Source: Cryptomeria japonica
Lineage: Eukaryota; Streptophyta; Pinopsida; Cupressales; Cupressaceae
Assembly: GCF_030272615.1 (NCBI RefSeq)
Contig: NC_081405.1
Location: 610,511,065-610,575,064, forward strand
DNA: 64,000 nt
Direction: 5' to 3'
Numbering within the stretch: the stretch's first letter is position 1; every line of letters begins with the position of its first letter. Position numbers and translations under genes: made by a program. The notes below the pieces were generated by a model that saw nothing but the letters and a program-made list of their open reading frames with translations, did not search any database and was not told where the DNA came from. Below are positions 11,446 to 22,876 of this stretch, one piece after another.

Positions 11446-11896
11446 CTGCTACAGGAATCTCGACTGCGAATTCGGTGAAACAAAAGACAGAAAGCATGAC
11501 AGAGAATCCCTAGAGAGCATAGGAAAGAACAATAGCAGGGCCTGCGTCCTTGTGGGCTTCTTGTCCAGTGAGCACAAAAATCCCTGTTCCGATCACCCCA
11601 CCGAATCCAAACCAGATTAAATCCCACCAGTTGAGGGTCCTCTTCATATCATTCCCACTCCTCTTTCTGATCTCTCCCACCTCTTTCATCTCGTCAGCCC
11701 TTGAAAGCGCACGGTCTTTGAAACGTCGGGGTGTTTGGTAAAGAGCTTTTCCATAATTGCTCCAGCTCTTGAACGATTCTCCGGGCAGAAAATATTTCTT
11801 TCCTGCCCTCTTTACGCCATCCCCTGCATCTAATCCTTCAAATGGATCACCATCTAATAGTGAAACAATCTCACTCTTCAGCTCTCCCTTAATCAT
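11446..11896 (-). CDS. CAT exon 1 (with premature TAG)
   Basis: It starts at ATG 11,896-11,894 and encodes an acidic then basic N-terminal tail, NWWDLIWFGFGGVIGTGIF (first transmembrane segment, carrying the conserved APC substrate-binding glycines) and AGPAIVLSYAL. A TAG at 11,512-11,510 interrupts it, but the same frame continues with family-like MLSVFCFTEFAVEIPVA up to a CAG/GTAAT splice donor, whose intron begins at 11,445. Codon phase at the donor (1 nt left over) fits the exon 2 acceptor. A protein ended by the TAG would have 128 residues and hold only the first membrane helix. Confidence 0.88.
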
Positions 11897-13949
11897 CTCT
11901 ATTATATGATTTTGCCTGACTGAATAAAACGGAGGGAATATCTAATAAGGCGTTATCAGAGGCATTCGCGATCTGTTATTACCCAAAACATTCCTCAGAG
12001 GAAGGGGATTGGACCTGCAAAACCCTAGATTCCCTCCGCCAAAAGCAGCAGACGAATCTTTCCAGCTTTAAAATAAAAAAAATGAAACTAAAATTATAAT
12101 TGTTTTGACTTATTCTGTACAAGTTAAGATGAATAAATTAAATGACTAGGCTCAATGAACATGCGAACATCTCTCATGTGGGTTACAACTTACTATCTAT
12201 TTCTTTTTATTGAAGACAAATAAATGGTATTAGAGCATATAAATAATAGTAAAGTTATTCTAGAATTAAGAGTAGTGATAATTGGACGTAAGCATTCTTT
12301 TTACAAATGGTAAAAGGAGATGAGAATTTAGTTTTATGTGTAATTTGTAGAGTTTTTACTATGGGTTATATTTAGCAATTAAATTTAGATGAATTTTAAG
12401 TTTGCGATGTTTTCACAAATTTATTCTTTATTTTACAAGGGTTTGAGTCTAAAGTAGAAGACTGATAGTATCTATAGATAGTGTAGGAATTAGTTGTGCA
12501 AAGGTTATTCTCTTTCATCAAATCTCTTGAGCTAATTTAATACTTTGAGTAAGGATCAAAGACATATAAAACAATTGTCTAGTGTATCGCATCCATTGCT
12601 AACGATGCAAATGTTGATGTTAGTTGATGTTATAATGATGCATTACTCTCTCTAAATTATAATATCATAATTGGATAAGAGATGGATGATGAATTAGATT
12701 GCTTCATAGAATGAAATAGTGATTTTCCTTTTACAAACACGCTATCATGCAAATCACACATTTCACACTTATGTCAATATATAATTGTTAGTAGGTGGAC
12801 TATTGACCTGAGCTATTAGTAAATTTTGAATTTTGAAAGTTTGGAGGTCAATGTCATGTGTTAATCCTAATTTTTGAATGAGACAAGTATGGATTCTTAT
12901 GATGTGTGAAGGTGGGTTCAAGTTAATTTTCCATCTTTTAATTAAAAACATACCACTTGTACACTATAGATTTTATGTGGTACAATCCAATCAAAGTTAA
13001 TCTAAAATAGAGGGGAAAAGTGTAATCTATGCACATTTTAGCCTAACATTTTCCTTTCACTTTCACAAGTGAACTATTATGAATTGGGATATGCATGTCA
13101 AATTAAAAAAAAACAATATGGAAGTACAATAATATGATCTCATTAAAAGGAGGCTATAGATATGGATGACAATTCCATGTATGCTCTTACAATTTCAACT
13201 CAATCTTGAAACCTATAAACACAAAATTTCAAAGTAGTAGTGTCTACCAAAAATTGAACATATGAACTAATAATAATTACTTAACAATGTTAATAACAAA
13301 ATAAAAAATAAAAAGAGAGATAATAAAATGAAGAGAAACGGGGAAAACAACATCATGGTTGGAATTAGGTTGCACAAGGCCATGAAATGAATCCAAGAAG
13401 GCATATGAAAAGGGTTATTTGTATTTAAATACATTTAAATGAATAATGTTCTAAATATTGGTAAATAAGTGATATTCACAAACAAAATTGTAGGGAGAGT
13501 TTAACTATAGAATGTAAATACACTAAGACTTGAACAATGAGTTTCAAGTGTTATAGTTTAACATCCATGCTAGTTTATTTGTAGTTATGGTGTGAACAAT
13601 TGCAATTTATTTTTAAAATGAATCACTATATATAAAAAATAATGTTGTTGGAAAGATGAATGGGAATAAAATACCACTTGTAGTAGAGATAGACGTCATT
13701 CACACAATTTAAGAGGAATAATATTTTGAAAGATAACAAAAAGTATCACAAGTTGTAAGAAGTGGTCTTATATTTGTATATGAGATAAATAAAAGTGTGG
13801 AGCCAATCATTTTGGGTAGTAAATGAATTCATCAACAACATTAAGAATCGAATAATTTCTTTCACCTTTCCAACTTCTAGGTGTTTTTTGCATATTAATG
13901 AAAAAGTTGGCAAGTGATGGATGTGTTTTTGCATTTGAAATGCCATTCC
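11897..13949. other. CAT upstream region and AT-rich spacer
   Basis: The first few hundred bases past the CAT start are probably its 5' leader and promoter. No clear TATA box at a sensible distance could be assigned. The rest is AT-rich with no supported gene; short open frames (for example 12,769-12,951 minus) have no recognisable content. Confidence 0.4.
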
Positions 13950-15520
13950 TTCTTATTCCTCGTGTCTTATTTATGTTTATAGGGATTTTTTCGGGACTTC
14001 CAACCGTGTTTCCTTCCTTGGTGCTCCCACTGTTGGGTTGGGTGGGGAGGTTGGCCATGGTGTGAAGGTGGTTTCTAGAGTAGAGTCTCTTGGTTAGGTC
14101 GTGCCTATGCTCAAAAACTTTGTCAGCCCTAGTTTTAGGATAGGGCAAGACAATGTTGATGTTAGTGGTCTTAGTGATCACCTTGTCCCTTTCCTATGAT
14201 CTTCCTCGATTAATAAGTGTACTTATGCACATGCTTCTTGATTTGGTTTCAGTCCTACTTGTCCCTAGCACACATTTAGACCGCTTATGCCAAATCTTCT
14301 CTCATAATAATATGTGGTGCGGATGTTGCTAAGAATGAAGCTTTCTTCTAGAGTTGCAGACTAGTCTATTTTTTCATTTCTTTGGCCTTCTCTTCTCATC
14401 CTACAGAATTAGGTTCTGACTTATTGGAAGCCTTTGGTTTTGGGTAAGATAAAAAAACTTCGATTTTTCATTGCTGAGTTTGATTCATCTGAGAATCTAA
14501 ATATTGTGTTGGGGCTTCCTTGGGCTTAGGGAGAGCATTTTCCTTTTATAAAACTTTAGACTCCCTCTTTTAACCCCATTATAGAGCTTATTTTCGTGCA
14601 TCTGATTTGGGTCAAAATGCCTTATCTTCTTCTCCAACTTTAGGAGGATTCCTACTATGAGGACATTGGCAACTATATTAGTTATTTTATGAAGGTTGAT
14701 GATGTCACTTATAGCTTGGGTAACCCCACCTTTGTGTGCATTCTCATTGATATTGAAGTTTCCAAACCTCTTCATGGGGAAGTGGTTCTGATGGTTAGGG
14801 ACATGCCTCAAGGTCACAACAATTGGATTATAAAGGTCCCACCTTTCATTGTTGTCATTTCTTTGCTACTATTCATTTGGTTTGAGACCACTCTTTAGTG
14901 CATTAGAAAGGTACTACTAATTGGTGGAAGGATGTTAAGGAAGATTAGTTGACTTTTGAGGGTTCCTGTATGGTGGTCCCCAACTAAGGTACTACTAAGA
15001 ACCATGATCTAGGTGTGTCCCTTTCATACTAAGATATTCCTTCAGTATTTCTTAATGTTTCTTTGGAGCCTCCTCCTATTTCTAGTTTCTCTCTTGTTAT
15101 GGAAGTTTCTCCCTCCCAAGTACCATCTTCTTTGGTGGTCACTGATTTCCATGTTCTCTTGTTGCACCCATTATGGTTGCTGTTGTTCTTCCTATTGTGG
15201 GATTACTTCTTGTTTCTTCTATTTTTGAGGGGGTTGCATGATAAAATTGCCTGAATTGTTATTTGTCAAAAGAGGCAAGTTTCTTCTCCTTCTCCCCTTA
15301 CTCTTTTGAGGTTAGTGAAATATATTTCTCCTAATCAAGTTTGGGACCCTCATTTCTCAATGGTTCCCTGCTCTAGTCAAAATCTCTCTCTCCCTTCTTC
15401 TTCTCCTTCTTCTCATTCTCTCCTCTCATGAGTTTTTCTTTCAACTAGTTTGTTGCTCCTATCAAAAGCCTCTTTTTTTAAAAAGCACCTATTCTATTTT
15501 GGTTTTTCCTTGTCTCACTA
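13950..15520 (+). pseudogene. LINE ORF1 (DUF4283/zinc-knuckle) relic
   Basis: The frames joined by eye give VLGLPWA.GEHFPFIKL, then WVKMPYLLLQL, then EDIGNYISYFMKVDDVTYSLG and VCILIDIEVSKPLHGEVVLMV. This is the order expected of DUF4283 in LINE ORF1. In another frame, PFHCCHFFATIHLV (about 14,841-14,880) is a degenerate knuckle, and TTNWWKD follows. A Ser/Pro-rich C-terminal part runs to about 15,520. Frame changes and stops are many. The first 400 bp (13,950-14,350) are assigned only by position. An open minus frame at 13,807-14,181 is an antisense artefact of this relic. Confidence 0.6.
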
Positions 15521-15599
15521 CTCATGAGATTCCTCTATTCTACCTAGATAGTTGTTATGTATGGGTTTAGGTCATTTCTCACTTTATCTAATCATAAGA

Positions 15600-15860
15600 T
15601 TAAGAATATTATTGTTTACCATTGGTGTAATACATTATCAATGGCTAATTTTAGATTAGTTTAGTTTAACAAATACATCATTAGTTACATCGTTAGTTAG
15701 GAGGTTAGATTCATGCAGACATTTTTCATAAGGGAAATAATGGCTTTAAATAGCCATTTAGAGATCAATGTAATATATCCTAGTTGAACCCCAATTGAAT
15801 AAAAGTAATCTCAAAGTCTTTTAGCTTAATCTCTTCTTCATATTGTATCACAGCAAGTGT
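15600..15860 (+). mobile_element. Possible LTR end with primer-binding-like site
   Basis: TTTAAATAG at 15,745-15,753 (TATA-like), GAATAAAAG near 15,798, and TTGTATCACAGC at 15,843-15,854 occur in the order promoter, poly(A) signal, primer site. The last resembles the initiator-Met primer site TGGTATCAGAGC with two changes. No partner LTR was found in the window, so this could be a truncated copia LTR or chance. Confidence 0.3.
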
Positions 15861-17302
15861 GATGGTTTAGATTTTAGTTATTTTCTATTGATTTTAAGAT
15901 CATTATTTACTAGGTGTGAGTGACATGGGTAAGCATATTAGATGAGGGATAGATCTCATGGATCGATACAAACAAATTCTTACCTTCCTATAATGAATCT
16001 TTTAATCATGTGTATTGTTATTTACATTTGATATAAACCACACTACGTCTAGAATATAGCAAAGAAAAGTCATTTAGAAGGTGTGTTGTAAGGAGGCAAC
16101 ATCGATATAAGATGTGATGAGTAATGGGACTAAGGTGCCTTCTAATCGCATTAAGATGCCCTAAAATGATTAGGTTGCCTTCAAATATCCATGGAAAGAT
16201 TATAAAGAGATAAGTTCAAATACTCATTTTTTTGGTTATTCCTTGTTGCCTAAATCACCATCGTTGGATCATATTTTTCTCTTTTGATCTAGTTGCATTG
16301 TCAATATTTTAGGTTCTTTATTTGTTCATTTTTTGGTTGTACTATGGAGTACACCATTGGCTTCCCCTATTTTTTTCTTGTCTTTTTTAGTTTTTGTGTG
16401 TTGTTATGTGGAGTAAATGCATGATAAAGTAAACTTACAAGTTGTAGTGACATGCTAGATAATCTATTTCCGATCAATCATGCAAATAATATTATTTAAA
16501 AAATTAAAGGAAATTGATGTAGTCAATGTAATATCTTGATAAAGGTTGGTATATTGTCTTGAGTCTAAAACAAGAAAAATATGGCATTGAAATTGATGAA
16601 AAGACAATATTTACTAGTGACAATGTGTTGAAGTTGGAATGGGTACCAGACTGGATAGCTATAGTAGCAAGTGGCTATATCAAGATTGAATTCAATGATA
16701 TGTATACTACATTTGGAAATGGGATCTCATTTATAGAAGCTTTGTATCCATTATTCTTGGTTTTGATCTAGAGGTAGGAAAAAAATGACATGCTAGGTGG
16801 AGGACTAAATCTAGAGGCCAAGAGGATAAGGAATTAATAGATGATCTATTCAAGAATGTGACAATCATTCATTTTCAACATATGGGGACTCATTAATGGC
16901 TACATAGTAATTTGCATGCATCTCATATTAGTATTAATTTAGAGGTAACTTGATTTGCAAGAGAATATGCCATGTGGATTAGGTTTATGTTCATTGTATA
17001 TGTCAAGCAATTGATTTATCTTTTATAATTTCTACTAATCATGTAATTATGTTGGTGTATGGAAGAGTGTTATTCAAGTTATAGTAATTGGGGTTTTCTT
17101 TGTAGCACCTAATTAGATCTCCAAAGATTCATCAAAGACATCAAATGAATAATGTGTAAAATAAGATGTCATATCGAAGGTTGGAGGCAATGGAGGTAGG
17201 ATAATATTTATCATCCCAAGGTATCTTATCACTTAGGGATTATTCATTGCATGAGAAGCACCATATTTGTATCCCTGAAGAAATGAGGGTGCCTGGCATT
17301 AT
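15861..17302. other. AT-rich spacer
   Basis: No gene, RNA or element boundary can be supported. A 70-codon plus frame at 16,559-16,771 ([20 protein letters not shown]) loosely resembles copia-type polyprotein text but is too short to assign. Confidence 0.3.
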
Positions 17303-17600
17303 GTGTCCCTCCAAGGAGAAAGGGGGAAATATTTTGATGATTTTTTGAGAACTTTACAATACATTAGACACACTCAAAGGAGACAGGGACTTTCAAAGGA
17401 AGGGTGTCTCATGTGTAAACAATTGGTTGGTGATTTATGTAGCAGGGGAGGGATTGTTTTCATTACACTTGATGAGGTTTTAGAAACACTCAAAGGAGAT
17501 GTGTATTTTTGGAGGAAAGGAACCTCATGTGAAACACTAGAGGAGGCATTAGACACACTCAATTGAGATGTGTAATTTTGGAGGAAATGTATCTTATTGT
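17303..17600 (+). repeat. Imperfect repeats with ACACTCAAAGGAGA core
   Basis: Segments beginning TTAGACACACTCAA or TTAGAAACACTCAA occur at about 17,363, 17,479 and 17,549, each followed by a similar GGAGGAAAG...CTCATGTG tail. They give an 87-codon open frame with an internal echo (ETLKGDVYFWRKGTSCETLE), which I read as repeat-derived and not as a gene. Confidence 0.35.
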
Positions 17601-17800
17601 CCATGGAGTGTGGGAACACTTTTATGTTCTCTCATGTTGTGTAGATTGGTGCAGCTTCTATAGTCAATAGATCCACTAATGTAGTCAATTTAATATTTCT
17701 TGGGTGAACTAGGAAAATTCATGAAGGTTCTTCATCAAAGTCTCCAAAAGGGTTGGGTTCAATGACAACACACAAACTACAACTTGACAATGATAAAAAT

Positions 17801-17823
17801 TGCCAACAATCTCCTCCTTTTTC
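17801..17823 (-). other. Polypurine tract and LTR start of the decayed copia element
   Basis: On the minus strand GAAAAAGGAGGAGAT (17,823-17,809) is followed by TGTTGGCA (17,808-17,801). Purine tract directly followed by TGTTGG is the usual junction of copia internal sequence with its 3' LTR. It lies about 380 bp past the end of the minus-strand RNase H relic, as expected. The far end of this LTR was not found. Confidence 0.5.
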
Positions 17824-18189
17824 ATTGATCACAACTATCATTACAACACCCATTTATCAACTATACATCCTCTCTCTATATTTGTATCCTCTCCCCCTTT
17901 GATAAAATAATTACCTATAATATTTCTTTGTATCTTTATATATTCTACACATTCTTTCTGTCTCAACCTTTGATGTTAAGGACAAAGGGCACATGTCTTC
18001 ACCTAATTTTACATTCTTATTCATTTGCAATATGTCCCCTTTTTTATTTCCTTCTTTTTTCTTCACATATTTCTCTCTATACTTATACATTCTTTCCTTT
18101 CAATGACAACCAAGAAACTACTTTCTCCCTCGAAGAGAATCAATCCAGTAGACAAAGGATATACCTTGAATTTCTTCCTTTAGATATAT

Positions 18190-19160
18190 GCATCAACTTA
18201 TGCATCTAATTACAAGAAGGAGGGGAAATAACCCCTAGATCCTTCTTGAGATAATCAAAATCATCCTTTGAAAGTGAATTAGTAAATATATCTACAATAT
18301 GATATTTTGCAATGATGTCAAATAGAAATGCATTTAGTCCTTAAATGCATCACTAGATTCTTTGAAATACTTTATATCAGTGTTCACACACATAATAGGA
18401 ATGGACTTATCATACATCACCTTGATATCTTCTAGTGTTTGCTTCATCCACATTGCCTAAGTGTAGTAGGATGCTACAACAATATACTTAGCCCCTTGTA
18501 TTGATAAAGATATCAAATCTTGTTTCTTATTGAACCAGGAAACTAATATATCTCCCATGAAAAATGTATAGTTACCAATGGTACTTCATCTATCATCCAC
18601 ATAGCCTACCCACTCACCATTAGTATAAGACTTCAAAGAGAAATCACTATTCTTCTTGTATCACAAACCATAATTCGGAGTTTCTTTAAAATATCTAAAT
18701 ATTATTCAAACAAATTTTCATGAGATTACTTAGGATTAGCTTGATATGTAGCAACCAAACACAATGCATTCATGATATCAAGTATAGAAGTAATCAATTA
18801 TAGCAATCCTCCAATCATAGACCTATAGAGAGTCTAAACAACTACCATAGACTCATCATCCTTTCTTAAATGGAAACAAATAGCCATGGGGATACTCATT
18901 GGTTTAGAATTATCCATTCCAAATTTCTTCAACATCTCTTTAACATGCATAGCCTTCAAGAAATAAGGATACCATCATCTAGTTGAGCAACTTGATGTCT
19001 AAGAAAGAAAGATATCTCACCAATAATTGGCATCTCAAATTATTTCTAAACTTCTACTATAAATTTCTTACTTCATCATCTTCACAAATGCTAGTATCAT
19101 AAACATATAAAACAACTATCAAAAGATTATCTTCTTCAACCTGGAAGTAAATGTCATTTT
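18190..19160 (-). pseudogene. Decayed Ty1/copia RT-RNase H fragment
   Basis: Minus-strand frames pieced together give EEDNLLIVVLYVYDT (the RT YVDD region with the first D changed to Y), then SMVVV.TLYRSMIGGLL.L, then ALCLVATYQANPK.SHE and LDILKKL. The RNase H region follows, with DDR/ST remnants and SLSIQGAKYI in place of the usual STEAEYI. Stops and frameshifts are frequent, so it is much older than the element at 3,877. The 5' half (gag to integrase) is absent or unrecognisable. Confidence 0.65.
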
Positions 19161-21550
19161 CCTAGTTTGAATTATAGGACTAGATCCCATTTTCCTACAT
19201 TACAAGAAGTTAGTGTGGGATGGCTCCTATGATGGAGGATCTATGTGTCAAGCATTACAAAAAATATTCAAAGGTAGTGCCCCCAAAAGCCATGTGATGC
19301 AGAGCCACAGGAAAACTAGGTAGATGCTCAATCCGAACACAACTCAACTTTCTCCACTAGACCAAACAACAAGACACTTACTCACACACCCTTCAATAGG
19401 TTTACATACACCTATTTTCAACTCCAAAATGATTAAAAAATTCATTGATTGATAACACATAATCTTTATGCAACATACCCTCTCAATAGCCTTAATCCCC
19501 AATAGGCTATTCACACCCTTACAAAGGAAAAACATGGACAGGATAATACAGACCCAAACCACCTATGAGATATGCCTTCTTATACCCCATTAGACATGTT
19601 TAACTCATTGTAAGTGATCTACAAACTTCCTAATATGCTTGTTCTTCACAAAGGCTTCAAAACCCTAGTAGCCCTAGATTTCAAATTTTTGGGCAGTAAC
19701 TCTCAAACTTCCCAAAACACCGGACAAAACAATGATGGTTTAGGATACCCTTTTGGTCCCTCTATGACATATGTCAAAACTAGATATGATTCCTTTGGAC
19801 CAATTGTACATAACACCACCTGTCCTAATTAGGCTAGAGCCCCAATTAGGCATGTTTTACAAAGCAACACCTCTTAAATGGGCTCACATAAACTCCACAA
19901 CCACTTGGACACTTAATACTAGTGTCAAAACAACAAATTTCACCAAAAATTTGGGTCTGCATATTTTGGAAATTGTCCAACTCAATTAACCTTCTTCACC
20001 TACTTGCCATTACCCTAATGTCAGGCACTTCAATGCACTTTTCTCTCTCCTCCACACATGGAAATATCCATCAACCTCATCACACTATAGTACACCTGGT
20101 GGCCCAACATTCCCCTGAGTTTGAGATTTTTTCACTCTTGTGAATGTTGAGAACCAACCATTGTTTATGAAACCCTAGGTAGGGTTTTCTCAGACCTGAG
20201 ATAGAACAAAAAATAATCAATCAATTACAACCACTGTTTCAGACCCTACAAATGCTTGGAATGTTAGATGAGACAATTATTTGACCTTCCAAGTACATTC
20301 AATGCATACACCAATCAGATTTTAACAATGAACAATGAACTCTTCATGGACTGAGACACAATTTATTGCAATAGAGATCACCTTCTTTCAAAAATCCATC
20401 AACAACCTTACAAAATTGATCTTGGAGGCTTTTATATGTATCCCCCAACATCTCCCAACATTCATAAAAGAATTTTGAATCAATGGACCATTGGAGAACA
20501 ACTAATCCAAGAGTTGTCATGACAATTTGACAACTTTTGGCAACTTTTCCACATTTGGCCTTATATCTGACCAAAACAACTCAAAACTATTACAAATGAG
20601 CCAATTAGGTCTATAGAAGACACATGAAACCCATCATGACTCATATTGGTCCTTTTGCACAAGTTTGACCAAGGTCGACCTAATAGAGCCTATTGCAAAA
20701 TCACATTACATAATTGTATGATTGAATGAACAAAATGACTATAAAGCCTTACAAACAAGACAACACTCAAATGGATCTTAAGACCCTTATTAGATCATTG
20801 ATGAGACAAGATCACATGGATCAATCACTTGGTGCCCCTGCACCACCATATTTGGTGTATGATTTAGAATTGTAAATCTTGGTTGTTTATAATTAGGTCA
20901 CAAATCTAACAGTTGATATTTTGTGTGGTTTGCCTGTCCTAGAAGGAAACCATATTTAATGAGGTTATTTTATTATGGCTATGTATTTGTGATGTGTTCT
21001 AGGATTCTAATAGTTATTGAATTGCCTCTGGATCTGAAACGCCCACAAAACCTTGATATGAAAAGATAGCATATAAACCCATTTTTTAATTTTTTTTAAC
21101 ATCATTTTGAACTAACATATATACATACCTTGAGATAAAGTTGAACTAGTATAAAGGGTTAAGTTTCAAATGTAAACTTCCTAGGATTAACTTACCTCAT
21201 CCCACTCCCACTCCCCTTTTCCAAGGGTCCTTGGTTAACAAGATCATATATTAAGCAAATTTAGGCCAATTGCTCATTTCACACATATGAACTTCTTCCA
21301 CTCATAATTATTTTATTATTAGGGATATGGTAAGGTACATTACTTAATGTATAAGTTAAAATTATTTCAAGTAGAGGTAATTGTACTTCCCAATGTAACT
21401 ATAGCCTATAGGAAGACGTTAATAACCTAAATTTAGGATTACGAGATAGCCAAATTAACAACTAATCAAATAAAGGAAAAATATTAACTTATAATTTTAA
21501 TTGTATTCTATAGTTGTTTGAATTTATCAATGTTGATTTATTGATAAATG
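19161..21550. other. AT-rich spacer
   Basis: No supported gene. Short open frames on both strands have no domain-like content. This is the left flank of the Ogre/Tat element. Confidence 0.3.
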
Positions 21551-22876
21551 TGTAGTCACACAAATCTGTCCATTTTAATTAAATGAATATTTCATATTTA
21601 TTTGATTAAAAATCCACTAACCATCAATTAATTAAATAAATATTTAATTAATTCATCCCCAAACATTCTTCTATTAATTAAATAAATTACTCAATTTATT
21701 TTAATTAATTCATTAAATCAAATTTCAATCAATTAAATAAATAAAATCAATTTATTTAATTAAAATCCCCCTTTTCCTCTTTTAAATAAATTAACATTTA
21801 TTTAAATCATTTTAAAACCCCCCCCACTTGCATTTTCCTACAAATGCAACTTGCACACATTTATTGAAATAAATGAATTTTTATTTTAATAAAATCCTAT
21901 TTTCCCTCACCCACCAAATCCACTTGCAAACCTAATCCCCTTCTAGATTCTTCTAACCCCTTCCTAATTAGTCTAATCCATCCCCTAATTATTGTCACAT
22001 TCCTAAGCAAAATGGAGTCACTTCTCAAAGACTCCAAAGTCTTTGAAAAGCATTTAATGCTTTGTGTGTTCAACAAATTAACCCCCAAAGTCTTCCAAGA
22101 CCACTAATGGCTCTTACATGACCATTTATGGCTCTTACATAACCATTTATGGTTATTTCAATCTTGTCTCCCCAAACATTTATTGTTTTGACCATATTCA
22201 TCCATTTCACATTTGCACAAGAATTTATCCATTGGATAAAAGCTTTATTCTTTGAATAAAGAGTTTATTCATTCAACCAACCTTGACTCAAAATCCCAAG
22301 GTCATATCAGGCATTTAATGCTTATTCCCTCTCCTCTCAACCTATCTCACATTGACACTTGTCATCCTAGGATTGGGTTGAAAGCCCTCACATGGATTTG
22401 AAATCATTCAATCCTGACCCTTGTTGAGATTGCTCAATCTCAACCACCCATTGCTCCATTTTTCCTATAAATAGAGCCCATTCCTTCATAAACCAGATCC
22501 TGAAAACTTGTATGCATCTAAGCTATAGACATTTTAGAGAGCATTTTAGCATAAGCAATCTAACATCTTGTCTTTTTGGTTAAAATACATCATTTTAGCA
22601 TTAGTATTAGCTTTTTATTTCACATTTAGAGCTATACTACAATCTCAATCCTCCATAAGCATCCATAGTGCAAAAAGTTGCTGAGAGCTACACTATTTTG
22701 GAACTTGGAGAGGAGAGGAAGAAGGGAGAAGAAGCTAAGGCCATGCTAAGAGGCAGTTGGAGATGTCTCATGATCTTTGTTTTACTTATTAGATATATTA
22801 GCATGTCTCTTTGTGTCTCTTTTGGAATGCCTTCATATGTTTAGTTTTAGATTGACTAACACTAATGTTTTGTGTG
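21551..22876 (+). repeat. Ogre/Tat 5' LTR (shared 1,326 bp)
   Basis: It begins TGTAGTCACACA and matches 38,554-39,879 with only eight substitutions by eye, seven of them transitions. It contains a clear promoter core, TATAAATAG (22,466-22,474). Two near-identical 22-bp units (CTCTTACATGACCATTTATG-like) sit at about 22,110-22,152. The 3' boundary is ambiguous. TGTGTGACA at 22,871-22,879 is an inverted match to the LTR start and could be its end. Alternatively, the LTR could run on to the primer-like site at 24,080. Confidence 0.88.
22466..22474 (+). promoter_or_regulatory. LTR TATA box
   Basis: TATAAATAG inside CCTATAAATAGAGCCC. It is a textbook plant TATA element and is duplicated at 39,469-39,477 in the other LTR. 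Confidence 0.7.

Larger units (their letters stand above)
2824..11896 (-). pseudogene. Cationic amino acid transporter (CAT) gene, split by a copia element
   Basis: This is a two-exon gene for a plant CAT of the APC superfamily, which would move Lys/Arg-type amino acids across a membrane. With the copia insertion and one target-site copy left out, the coding length is 451+254+1053 = 1,758 nt, exactly 586 codons including the stop. That matches the roughly 570-600 residues usual for plant CATs. The N-terminal cytosolic segment contains SFKSWSNYGKALYQTPRRF and is followed by the first membrane segment with the GxxIGTGIF motif. EIPVAGG spans the splice junction, and the C-terminal CAT_C part has PMVPWVPSLSI. 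Two lesions are visible: an in-frame TAG at 11,510-11,512, where the family normally has Ser (SYA-x-S-G), and the 5-kb insertion at 3,876/8,959. Everything else stays in frame, so loss looks recent. Arabidopsis CAT1/5/8-type members are the likely relatives; no subgroup is claimed. Confidence 0.92.

Noticed and set aside
13807..14181. Minus-strand 124-codon frame
   Set aside because: Largely antisense to the LINE ORF1 relic and without recognisable content.
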